Source: Macrobrachium rosenbergii (taxonomy: Eukaryota; Arthropoda; Malacostraca; Decapoda; Palaemonidae). Taken from it: a stretch of 64,000 bases of DNA. Below are positions 25,001-36,400 of the stretch, piece after piece. The stretch covers positions 9,308,662-9,372,661 of the forward strand of contig NC_089749.1 in the NCBI RefSeq assembly GCF_040412425.1. Direction: 5' to 3'. Numbering within the stretch: the first letter of the stretch is position 1; each line of letters starts with the position of its first letter. The notes under the pieces are model-generated. The model worked only from the letters and a program-made list of their open reading frames with translations, searched no databases and was not told where the DNA came from. The translations under genes and the position numbers were made by a program.

Positions 25001-27360
25001 CTGTTTTCAGAGGAGTGCTAAAGTACACCATTGCTTAAAACAATCTAACATGATCCCGGTCTTGGTAGAAACTGTTGATGTCAGCCCGTGACTTACTTAT
25101 GCATAATTGTATATTATAATTTTACATTGATACCTTTGTAAACACCCTCATACTTTTTGCCTACAAAAAAATTTTGCATTTTTTTTTACTGAAGCACTTA
25201 ATATTTCTTTTTCGTACAGTAAATTATACACAACAAAACACTGTAAATATAATTTTTACACCTAATAAATCCCAGTAATCTTTAACACTTTACAACTTAT
25301 AAATAATTAGCTATCATAAAATTAAACAAAAAAAGTTACAAAATTAACAAATAAAAGCTGATACAACAATACAACCTTTACATGTTCCTGAATATTTCTG
25401 GATTCCCCCCAGTTTTATCCATGTTACACTCAACTACACAATGGGTATTGTTCAAACCGTGTCGTAGCCTAACAGGAATCAAATAAATCTTCAAAAGTTG
25501 TGATGCAAATATCAGCACGATATGAAAAAATATCAGACAATATCCATCACATTTTTAAAAAGAAATAATGGTAAACAAGTCTAACTGAAGTTTACTGGAA
25601 ACAAAGAAATTTTATATACTTAGTTATAATCAGTTTTAAGTGGGAACAAAGTAATGTTAAATAATTCTAACTGGGGTTTTATCCTGTTAATTTTACAGTC
25701 TGACATATAACTTTAATTGTTTGGTAAAATCACTTGATCCCATGATACAAAAGGCTAAAAAATATTTTAACCGATTTGCAAGTTATGTCAAACACAAATT
25801 TGACACAGGGAGGTGGCAGGTGTTTCTAGTGCATGCACTTATGTGATGCTTATAGGCAGTGGCGTCATTATGGAGGGGAGGGGGAATTGCCCCCAGCCAC
25901 CCCAGTTGAAATTTCCTTTGTAGCAAACTTTTTAATTTCTTACAGTTTTGATACATTTGCACACAGTACGAGTTGAAAATTAATTGAAAACTGAGCTCTA
26001 TAATTTCAAATACAGGTTTACTAATTACTAATACTATTATTTGCCTTCAATCACATGGATACATGCATTCGAGAATAGTATATCTTACTGATTACAGAAT
26101 TGGTACATTAATGTTGTGTAATTTTCTTTGGCCCCCCAATAAATATCTTGGCCCACCTAGCAACCAATTAGAATTTTTTCCACACAAAACCCCAGTTTCC
26201 CACAGGGGGCTCCCCCCCACCAACCATAATTACTGGCCAATAGGAAGGAAGGGAAAAAATAATCTGGCTAATGGTTACAAATGCATAAATCACAAGACAA
26301 GCAGTAACGAAAATGTACGGGTAAAACTGAAGACTACTACCGCAGCCTAATTCCTGCCGGTCGCCAACGGAAATTTTGACCTCATTTTTCTTGTAAGATC
26401 ATATTATTATTATATTATTACCTACTTTTTAACCAAAGTTCATCCTAGCTCCCCAAGGCAAGGTAGGACCCGGTATCCTAAATTGGGTTAGGTTAGGATG
26501 TATCCCTATAAGCCTCTACTGCTTAGTGGTTTATGGGGTCTTACTTGAGGTTACTTTAGGGGGGACCGGCGCCTATCCCTGGACCAGGTATAGCCTAAAA
26601 ATTTCCCACCTCGGTTAGGCCTAGTATACAATTATAAACCCCCCACATTTTTCCAGTCCTATTTTGTGGTTTATAGCAAATAAAAAATTCCTGTTGGTGT
26701 AATTAATTCTTTTTTTGTATCCAGACACCTCAAACACGCCGCCATAGGCCTATTTAGGTTTCTGCCTCGTTATAATTAATGGTTAGGCCTATAGTCTGCA
26801 ATTATAAAGTATGTTTTTCCAGTCATTAGTTTTGCTGTTTTTATTAAATACTATCATTACCGTCGGTGTAATTAATTGATTTCAGCCCAAACACCTGAAT
26901 TACGGTCCCCAAATTAGGCCTACATTAAAAACTGATGGTTGGAATATAGCCTAATTAGGCCTAATGGTTTAAACGTTTGAAATGACCGGAAACATTTATC
27001 ATCCTACAAAGCGTTTAGGATTGAATTAAAATAACATATATATACATGAAAATGTCTTAAAATATAATAACGTTTGAGCTGAATAAATAACGCGGGGGGC
27101 GTGACCCGGGGGGGTCAAGTTACATATGGTAAAACCTGAGAGAAAAGACTCTCCTTTATACAATGAGAAATTAATATCATAAAATTGATAAATATAAGAC
27201 AAATTTATCAAATAAGTTTAAATTAACGAAACAAACATATAAACGAGAAAAAAACATTTCTTTTCCATCTTACCTCGTTAATTGGGCCGTCATGTCAAAT
27301 CTCTCTTTTTTTTCTCCTTCTTCCTTATTAAGTAAACGCACACAACTTCCTACAAGAGAC
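22014..27360. other. Intergenic A+T-rich region, no supported gene
   Basis: No multi-exon gene was found. The minus strand at 24385-23577 has membrane-protein-like frames broken by stops, listed separately as a doubtful relic. Around 25860-26350 there is G-run/C-run sequence of a type common in invertebrate DNA transposon relics (ggcgtcattatggagggg, and cccccaataaatatcttggc). At 26600-26970 the palindrome TAGGCCTA and close variants are dense. The rest is unremarkable. Confidence 0.45.
23577..24385 (-). pseudogene. Doubtful relic of a multi-pass membrane protein
   Basis: Minus-strand open pieces follow each other in different frames: 24385-24164, about 24118-23990, and 23915-23577 (112 codons). 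The second and third are strongly hydrophobic, for example FLASIAVFTFRCLVSFSVG and IELVMFVICLLMPVLF. No family was recognised. It could be an old pseudogene, or chance hydrophobic frames in A+T-rich DNA. Confidence 0.15.
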
Positions 27361-27401
27361 GAGAGAGAGAGAGAGAGAGAGAGTGAGAGAGAGAGAGAGA
27401 G
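27361..27401. repeat. (GA)n microsatellite upstream of a possible first exon
   Basis: GA run with a single GT interruption. It ends 6 bp before the ATG at 27408. Confidence 0.95.
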
Positions 27402-27407
27402 GGAAAG

Positions 27408-27611
27408 ATGTCGACTCAGCAAATAGAGAAGCCAAAAACGACGGGATATACTCTCTCTCACTCCTCCTCCTCCACGTTGGGTGAGGACGTTTGTTTGGCT
27501 TCAATTGATTCGAACTCGGGGCCTGAGACACCGAACACTCTCTCGCCAACCTCCATACCCCCAGTGACAGCAGCTGACTTCTGTCAGTGTTCGAAAGGTT
27601 GTGGGTTTTGA
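27408..27611 (+). CDS. Possible small ORF or first exon, unknown function
   Basis: 67 codons from an ATG in good context (aaagATGtcg) directly after a GA tract. The product is Ser/Thr/Pro-rich and hydrophilic (MSTQQIEKPKTTGYTLSHSS at the start) and ends in FCQCSKGCGF. A possible donor (TTCGAAAG|GTTGTG) lies shortly before the stop, at the point where the minisatellite begins. A strong acceptor-like sequence (tctctctttctttgcag) lies at 28621-28637, but the reading frame soon stops after it. It could equally be noncoding 5' sequence of the TLC-domain gene downstream. No homology is recognised. Confidence 0.25.
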   Translation: MSTQQIEKPKTTGYTLSHSSSSTLGEDVCLASIDSNSGPETPNTLSPTSIPPVTAADFCQCSKGCGF

Positions 27612-28330
27612 GTTTTTTTAGTGGTTTTGTTGTGATTTTTGTGAGCGAGTTATAATTTTCCAAGTGTTGCATTATAGACTGACTTTTATAAACCGGTCTC
27701 TCGAGAACCTTCTATGGATGACAGCTAGCTGACTTCTGTCAGTGTTCGGAAAGGTTGTGGGTTTTGAGTTTTTTTGTGATTTTGTTGTGATTTTTGTGAT
27801 CGAGTTGTTACATTATAGATAAATTGCGATTTTATAAGCCAGTCTCTCGCGAACCTCCTCGTAATGACGGCTGATCTGTCGGTGTTCGGAAAGGTTGTGG
27901 ATTTTAAGTTTGGTTTCTTTTTTAGTGATTTGGTTGTGATGTCTGCGAGCGGGTTATAATTTTCCTCGCGTTACGCATAGATCAATTGCGACTGACTTTT
28001 GTAAGCCAGTCTCTAGCGAACCCTCTCAAAATGACAGCTGATGGGCTGTCAGCGTTCGAAAGGTTGCTGTGGATTTTAAAAGTGTTTAGTGATTTTGTTG
28101 TGATTTTTTATGAAGTTAATTTTTCTCATGTCATACATACATAAATTGGGACTGATTCTTCATAAGCCAGTCTCAAACGCTCTTTCGTGAAACCTCTCAG
28201 GCTGACAGCTGATGGGCAGTCAGTGTTCGAAAGGCTGTGATTTTAAAAGGTTTTCTGTGGTTTGAATGCCTCACTTACGAATTAATTTTAGCACGTGTTT
28301 TATATGTAAATTTGATTGGTTTTTACAAAC
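27567..28330 (+). repeat. Minisatellite, five diverged units of about 145-170 bp
   Basis: Units begin near 27567, 27724, 27867, 28033 and 28204. Shared landmarks in order are cagctgac/cagctgat, gtcagtgttcg(g)aaaggttgtg, ttagtgattttgttgtgattttt, ttataa...gccagtctc, and gaacctcctc...aatga. Similarity falls in the last unit. The array starts inside the possible ORF at 27408. Confidence 0.8.
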
Positions 28331-29111
28331 AAGTGACTCAAAATATACGTGGAAATTTCTCTGCGTATTGCGTCATCCCATCACCAGGAAATTATACGTG
28401 ACAGAGATCTATAAACTTAGGAATTTTCCACATTATCGAGAGCAAATCTAAAAATGGAGCTTCACTGTGTTCAGTGCTATATCAGAGAATTACGTTCGCA
28501 CTTGGCCATCTTGTTAAATTAATCCCTTTTACAGCAAAATAGATTGACATGAACCACAACGACAGTGAGACAAATTTCTAGGTGTCGATTATGGTAAATA
28601 GTTATTAATTTCTATTTTATTCTCTCTTTCTTTGCAGAGTGACAGGCATTTAGAACAGACTGTTTGAGTGATACTTCGGTGGAACCAATGCATAAGTCAA
28701 AATTTAATTATTGGTAGCTGACGAAAGCAGTTTGCCAGTGTGATATAGTTCCGAAATACTTCTAAACGTAAGATTAATACCGTTTGACATACATAGACAA
28801 GGCAATCATTGAAAAGAGAGCTCTGAAAATAAGTTTCTATAAGATCTTGTTAATTGAAATTTAGATATCCTTTTAAAAAAGGAAGCATTTGAACTCTTTG
28901 GTGTCGATAAGATAACCGTAATGGTTTCGTTTTATTTCACCGATGAAATTACCTCGAAAGTATGTTTTACCGCCCGGCTATCAGGAAAATGTCTCAAAAG
29001 GGGCACCCGGCCATGAATGGAATGTGCAGGAATATTATCATTATTATTCCTGACGTGACTGTTCGAACGAAACTGTCCAACTGTTCAACTCCTCCGACTT
29101 AAGCCCTACTG

Positions 29112-29127
29112 TTCGAAGCGCTTCGAA
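29112..29127. promoter_or_regulatory. Perfect 16-bp palindrome TTCGAAGCGCTTCGAA
   Basis: Perfect dyad in the GC-richer region about 500 bp upstream of the TLC-domain start. A further gcttcgaagcttc overlap follows, and related gttcgaac words lie at about 29061. It could be a dimeric transcription-factor site. The role is inferred only. Confidence 0.35.
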
Positions 29128-29396
29128 GCTTCACGAACCCGAGAGAGAGAGAGAGAGAGAGAGGGGGAGGAGGTGACCAGAGAAAATTGGCTCAAGGTGA
29201 ATGAATCCAATCCCGTTCTCTTTTAATCCGGGCCGTTGATTGGGCGGATTCTGGGCTTTCATCATCATTTACCAATCAGCGAGTGTGATGAGAGTGGCAC
29301 CACCGCTTCACCACCACATAAACAACATAAACAAACGCTGTTGTCCGGTGGGAGTGTTCAAAAGGCCGTGGAACCCAGGCTCCTAATAGTGCTTCC

Positions 29397-29545
29397 GAGA
29401 CCCGAGGTCACTAATTAACGAGGAAGAAGAAGAAGAGGGGGAAGTAACAACAACAACAACAAAAGCTTTCGTGAGGATCCCAGGTCACTAATTAGCGAGG
29501 AACAATAGTGAAAACACTCGCAAGACCCGAGGTCACCACTGGAGC
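29397..29545 (+). promoter_or_regulatory. Three direct repeats with AGGTCA half-sites
   Basis: Copies of (g)accc(g)aggtcactaatta(a/g)cgagga lie at 29397-29424 and 29474-29501, and a partial copy at 29522-29545. AGGTCA is at 29405-29410, 29482-29487 and 29530-29535. AGGTCA is the classic nuclear-receptor half-site, and the following TAATTA is a homeodomain-type core. They lie 80-215 bp upstream of the TLC-domain start, in a probable promoter/5' UTR. Function is inferred. Confidence 0.4.
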
Positions 29546-29616
29546 AACGGGAGAGAAGAGGAACAACAACAACAAGAGCAACAACGTCAAAAAAAGCACG
29601 TAAGTTTCCCCCGAAA

Positions 29617-30425
29617 ATGATGGACATGGTGAAGACGCAGTTGGCCATCGGGGCGTACTCCTTTTGGCCTGGATAGTCCTGTACCTGTTGATTTCGACCA
29701 TACTGCGTATGTGGGCCAGGACGAGCCACCTCTCCGACTTCCACCGGGCGCAGGTCACCGAGAGCTTCGTGTCGGGCGTCCAGGGCGTCGCTTGCGCCGT
29801 GGTGGGCTTAGCCACCGTGTCCGCCTGCAGGCATGATGTCATGGGGGCCAAGTACCCGCTGGCGCTCTACTACTCGTCCATCGGGACGGCCTACTTCATC
29901 TACGACCTGTGGGCCATGTACATGAGCCACTACCCGAAGAAGGCGTACGGCGGCCCCGTCTCCTTCCTCGTGTCGTACTTCCAGAAGAACGTGCTCATGA
30001 TCCTCCACCACATAGCCATCATCTTCGTCCTCTTCCCCTCCCTCGTGTACTACTCCTCCATGGGCGACTTTTTCTGCGGGTGCTTCTTCTGCACGGAGCT
30101 CTCCACCCCGTTCGTCAACGCCCGCGTCATCCTGAGCCGCCTGGGTCTCAAGAACTCGAAGCTCTATGTGGTCAACGGGCTCGTGATGCTGACGGTGTTC
30201 GCCATGTGCCGCGTCGCGCTGTTCCCCCTGATGTACGCGGCCTACCTGAGCCAGCAGACAATTGCTCCGTCGCATATCCAGGCTCTTTTGTCCGTGCCCC
30301 TAAGGTGTCATTTGTCATGCCTTGTCGTCCTAGCACCGCAGATCTATTGGCTGAGCCTGATGGTGAAAGGCGCGTTGGCCGTTTTAAGGAAAGATGCCTC
30401 CAGTCTCATAGACAAGGATGATTGA
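29617..30425 (+). CDS. TLCD3/FAM57-type TLC-domain protein, single exon with apparent 1-nt frameshift
   Basis: Multi-pass ER/plasma-membrane protein of the TRAM-LAG1-CLN8 family. Vertebrate TLCD3A/TLCD3B relatives influence ceramide synthesis. The long frame (from about 29664 to the stop at 30423) encodes 253 residues with the family's order: SFVSGVQGVACAVVGLA, YFIYDLWAMYMSHY, the conserved His pair in LMILHHIAII, GDFFCGCFFCTELSTPFVNA, CRVALFPLMY and LAPQIYWLSLMVKG. It lacks an upstream ATG in frame. The likely start is the ATG at 29617 in the neighbouring frame, which reads MMDMVKTQLAIGAYSFWPG and then meets TAG at 29674. One missing base near 29662-29673, for example in the TTTT run, would join the two into about 269 residues, the usual size. 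Codons are strongly G/C-ending up to about 30255 and not afterwards. It lacks introns in this interval. AATAAA signals follow at 31097 and 31162. Confidence 0.88.
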
Positions 30426-33400
30426 TGATCCTTTAAGTTAGTTTTTGCAAATGGTCCTTGAATATTCTTATTGTTTGTAATTATGAAAGTATAAAGTGGA
30501 ACTAAGGCTTTGTCTTGAAATGTGGACGTACGCCTAGATTACGTAAATTTGTTTAGAAGACAAAAAACTGTACGTGGGGTCAGTTTGATGTATATTCGGG
30601 TATTGATGTTGACATGTCCTTAAGAATCGTTGCAATTACTGAGGGATGCTTTATTTAAGAAAGAATTTATCAAAGACTAGATTGTCTGTAAGTTGTTTAT
30701 AGTAGCCTAATGTGATTGTAAATAATGAGTTGTGATATATAGAAAGTCTACTTAAACAATTGTTTGTTCAGTATGAAGATTTTTGTATTTAAGCACCAAA
30801 GTTTTATTTAAAAAGAATTTGTAGTCAGCTGTCTTGTTAGATCTGTCAATTAATCTACTAAAAATTCGTAGCATATGAATCTGTAGCTGTTAATATTTTG
30901 TATAGGCCCAATTTTTTTTTAGAATTTGTAAAGATAGCCATGGTTATATTATTTCCTGTAAAGTCAATAATATAGAGTATTGTCATTCCAAATATTAACT
31001 CAAGTTTTTCATTCTTTATGTTTTGAACATGTCAGCCATGTAAGTACTAGTGCCAAATACAAAATTTATAGCGAAGAATTAACGTAGTTGTAATGTAATA
31101 AAAGACAAGGGAATACAATGTATATCAGTATATTTAGCTTTCTTAAATATTTCAGGGAAAAAATAAAAGTCATGCCAGTTTACTTCATCATAGTGAAACA
31201 TATTTCATGTTCTAGTTCATAGCTCTGTGTGAGGAAAACTACCAAAGCTATTGGGTTATCATCACAAGTAATCACTAACCATGATTTGGAAACACAGTGA
31301 GCTGACAGATGCAGTGGACAGCATCAATTATTACTTTTTGGTTATTAGGATAATTATTTCACAAGTTTAGACCACAGTGATTGAAAAAATTGTATTGTCA
31401 AGCATGATTGTTTGGTTCCTGTCACCCAATGGTACTAGTTTCTAGTGGAGTACAAACGAGAGCCTTTTATGTGAGAGTATTCCTCAGCGTGAACTTGAAT
31501 CAGTGGTTTGAAACTTGGTAACACGGTAGTTGAGTGGTGCCATCACCGTGCTCTTTTTCTTAAGTAAGGACATCTTGCTGCCCTTCTACCAGATTTGAAA
31601 TGTTCAAACCCATTTGAAAGGTTTTCTCACTGCTTTCTGTATGTAGTTTGATTTTACGTTAGACCTTTGATGTCGTAAAAAAGACTGAACAGCAAAAGTG
31701 TGAAGGACGTTAGCAAGAGTAAGGTTGTTTCATATCCTTTGTGTCTTTGGATCCCCATCGATGTTGTTACATCTGTTGAGTTATGACCTTCAGTCTTGAT
31801 CTTCCCTTGTGAGGAGTGTTTGAGTTGGTCCCCTTCTCAGTTGAAAAAGGTTGGGAAGAAAAGGAGGAAGGCTAAAAAAGTGTTCTCCTGCGTCATCAGT
31901 TGAGAATAGTATTTCTGCATCCCACCTCATCCCTGATACTGAACGAAAAGGCGCTTGTTGATGGCCTGTGAGTGTGGTTTTCCACCTGCCACCAGTTAAC
32001 TATCTTGTTACCAAGTTTCAATGGCTGATCCAAGTTAATGCTAAGGAATACTCCTACATAAAATGTTATGGTTTTGTATGCCTAGGAAGAATACAAATTG
32101 CTTTAAAACTTTGTGATTTTTGGGCCATCTTCTATGGGTAATTTTTCTGTGATAAGGTAACCTGTAGATGGCACCAGGTTAATGGAACTGTAGCAGAGTC
32201 TTATGACTAATAGTATAATTATTCACCGTAAGATTTTATGCAAAACACAACACAGTTAATCTTAAATGTGGTATATTTTTGACACTTTGTAGTGTGTATG
32301 TAAAAAAAAATTGTAGAGTTCATTATAAGCATTATGATTACACAGTAATTTAAGATAAATCAATGTCAGTGATTTGACTCATGATCTCTTTAAATAAAGT
32401 TAACTCGGGGATGGTAGATTAAAGTGCCGCATTTTATAGGAAAAGGTTAAGTAAAAATGCTGAAATTAATGAGAAAAAAAAAGCATTGCTGTGATAAAGT
32501 TCTATTTAGAATTTGAATAATGAAAACTAAACCATGCTGTTTCTCACATACGCATTGGAAGAAAACAATATTTTATCATTGTTAAAGTGATTAGCACTGC
32601 TACTTTTCCATTGTAATGTAATGAATGTTGGTCTCAAAGTAGAACATATGAAGTGTTTGGAGAAGCTTTTTGCATTTTGTCTATTTTGTGTATATTATTT
32701 TTGGAGAAATGCTTATGTTAGTAAGCATTGACAAAATGTTCTCTGTGCAGTTTAACAAGTTCTATGTAGTTAGATATGTGTTAGCTATTTATTTTATGTA
32801 GGTATATGTATGTAGAGGTTTAGAATGTTTTATATATACATGCATTTTTTTGTATATGTTCACAGTGCAGTATATGCCTGATTTATTGTGGGTGTTACGG
32901 TCATGTACATACATGTTTCTCAATGCTCTAACGTCAGAATATATAGCACTTAGAAGGGCTATAAAGGATGTAGATACTGTATATATCTAAACATGGACCA
33001 AAATATCGCAGTCGAGGCTGGCAGTTACCCTTACTGTTGCTTCAGGTATTGGGTTTCATTTGTTTTAGGTCATAGTTTGGATAGAGCCTTTTGAATTTCT
33101 TCTTTTTTTTTTTGTACAGAACCACATTACATTAGTAGCCAGGGTACAGTACGGAGTGTATTGTCTTAGCAACTTTTATCAACATTTCTCCTGATTTCAT
33201 TTACCTATGAATCCCAGCGTGGGCTACTTAACCTCACTGGTAATAGAGGGCATAATGGGAATTTTTCTACCTTGACCTTACCCCAGTCTTGCATCCTTGG
33301 AAATGATTTCTTTCCTGATTAATTTTCATCTTCCCACACAAGTTAATTGCTAGATCTCTTTGATTAAGTAATCAGGGATGTGAGAGTACTTTTGTGATAT

Positions 33401-36400
33401 GTGCTTCAAGCAGGAATAGAACTCAGATTACCGTAATGATTTACCCTGGATGAACGTTGATTCAGTTTAAGGATTTAAAATAAGAATTTCTTCCTGAACG
33501 TTTCAGGCATAAAAAATAGTTATGTAAAAGTGTTACAGTACGTATAAATTTCATATGATAAAGCTTAAACATCATACATTTAGGCAGTCTAAGTGTTTAA
33601 GAGTATTTATGCTGCATATTGTTCTTACTTGATATATTTGAGCCTGCTCAATATTTTTCTTACAGAAAGTAGAATACACGTGCTGTACGTAAGAAGGCGA
33701 AGTTTGCATAGCAAGATTTACAGAAGGCAATTAGTAAATGTATAGCTTGGATAGTAATGATTATTAACTGTATTATTAATGAATATAAGCATATCAGTAC
33801 TCACTTAAAGGGTTGTGTATGCCTTGCCCTTATTGCACTACACAATTTTTGGCCGTTGTCTAGGAGATTGATTTTTAAAACTATCCTTCATCGTTATCTG
33901 CTGGCATGGCTGTTGGTCTTGGACACCTTGAATTATATATTGCTAGCAGGCTCATAGCATCTAAACTTACGGGCCGATCTCCAAAGATCGTGTGAAAATA
34001 CATTGCACCCTTCATCACTAGCTTTTTCAAAATACCCGTTTCAAAGTGTATCTCCGGTTCAGTTAGCTCCAACGTTTTCCTAGTTTTGCCAATGACGTAT
34101 TCTTCGCTTTAGCTTTTGCGTTACTGTACACGTTTCAATTAAGATTTTTTTCTCTCTACCGTGCAACTGCTCTTGACATATCACCAACACTGATTATGAG
34201 GAGAACTATTTTTTTTATGGAATGCCCACATAGAAACACAAAATAAGTTTCAGTTTTCCTTGGAATATTATCATGAAGACAAGTTGGCTAGTGCGGCAGG
34301 GGAGATAGCAAGGGAAGTTGACCATAGGAGATGTTTGGAGTTGTGTGATTGGTCCATAGTATGCCAAGGTGTTTCTTGCTGAGAGGAGATTTTGATTGCT
34401 ATTGTGTCTCCTGGAAGGTTTTCCCCTTCAATAATACTAAGTTTACAGGCTTTAAAATGGGATTTTTTTACTATACTTAATGCCATCAGATATTAAGGGG
34501 TTGATGGCAAATACAGTGGTATAAAATAAATCATTTTCAAGGTAAAAATTTCGCCAATTTTTGGACATGTTAAAATTGCCTTCAATTTTTTAGTTTCCAA
34601 CAATATCTGGGAAGTTACATTCTGTAATTCTTGTCACATGACGTGGGAAAGGACTGAAATGGGAAAGGCACTTGTGTCTGAAAATTAAAAGGGAATGAAA
34701 TTCAAAATTTGAGAGCCATGCCATATGTTCTTGTAAGGGAAGTGCGGTTGTACAAACCGGTTCATAGATGGCCTTTGAATGGGGACTTGTTTTTTGAAAT
34801 TTTGCTAAATGGCTTCAGTGCCCTTTTCATTCACTTTGTTTATATTTTATTTTGATATTCTAAGATATAAATGCCCTTTCCAGTTTTGTCATTTCTGTAG
34901 GTTTACAGTTTTAAACATTATGGAAAGAAGAAGTCACTAGTCAAACATGCTCAGTCTTTGATACAGTATACTGTAGGAAGTATTATACATTAATGATGTC
35001 ATATATGTACAGTACAGGACACTTTTTATGCAGAATACACCCAGTGGCTTAAGTGAATATTTCTTGCCTACACAGAAGTTATTCGAAAATAAAATTTTGT
35101 TTTATAGAAAAGCTGATGAATGCCCTGAATGGCTTACAGAATGTAAAGGTAAACTATCGATATTGGTTGAAGAAGAGAATGTCACAAACTAGAATTTAAC
35201 TGACAATTGAGCTTGGTTAGCTATGATGCGGCTGACTTCATTCGAGAAATATCTCCGTGAATCAAGTATAGAAATACCAGTTATACAATTTAGAAACTGA
35301 TATAGGAGTGAGGTGTGGTCAGGATTGTCAACAGACTTTAATGCCCTGATGCTGTGTCGAACAGTACACAAAGTAAAATATTTCTTTTAGAATGAATTGA
35401 TTTGTCCTAGAAATTCTGTGCGTTTTTAATTTTAGCTAATGTGCTGTGAATGAAACGGATACATTTTTTGAAGTTACCGTGTGATATATTGTACCTATGA
35501 TGCTCATGATGGTATTGTGTATGTATGATGCGATTATTATCAGTATCATACTTGGACCTCTTCCATTCATTGTAATTTGTATTTAATTTAGTAATTCAGA
35601 TTTCATGTGCATTACCTGTAGTATCGTCCAACAGCATTCTTGATCCAAATTATGACCAAAGTTTAGCATAAAACTATTCATTCCTTTAACAGATTTACCG
35701 GTTACTTTATTCATAAAACAACATTTACTAAGTTAGGCTTAATCACTATTTCATCTGGAGGTTGTTGACACTATGCTAGTGTTTATCACTGGTAATACAT
35801 ACCTTATCAGTGGGGCTGTTAATGCACGTAGCTTGATACATTAAGGACAGAAGGTCGTTGAACTATCACCCTGTGAAAGGCATTTTGTATATTTCAGCAT
35901 TTATTTTGATTTTTATGTCTAACAGTTTTTAAACATACAGTACATACGTCATATAGAGTAGGGCTGGGATGTCATGTCAAAAATGGTTGCATGGGTGTTA
36001 GGCAAATGTCAGTTACTACACTTGAAGCCTTCCAAAACTGGACCTTTCAGGTAAAGGGCATAGGGTGCTTTTGGTGGTCTTTCTCTGAAAAAAAAATTAA
36101 TAAGTCAGGGAGAGCATTAACTACTAATGAAGTAGTTAATATTGGCGAAAGGTAATTGCATAGGAGTCTAAAATGGACCAGTTTTGGCCCTTAGCTCCGT
36201 TGTGCTTTGTTATGTTTTGAAGTTCCATATTGCACTGAAAGATGGAAGTTGTAGTTCTTTTATATTTCACCATCTTTTGGTTTTATGTAATTAAAATATT
36301 GAAGCTTCCACAACTTTGTGATGGCACTTTATTTCTTTTTGTCTTCAGTATAGGAATCCCAACCACGTGCTCTGTAACTCCTGTTCGTAAACCTTATGCA

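Noticed and set aside
26480..26500. Telomere-like TTAGG repeats (gggttaggttagg)
   Set aside because: Only two units. Interstitial chance occurrence is enough.
29808..30421. 155-codon minus-strand frame and 170-codon plus-strand frame inside the TLC gene
   Set aside because: They are shadows made by the G/C-ending codons of the real frame. Their composition (Glu/Asp/His- or Pro/Arg-rich) and lack of any family support this.
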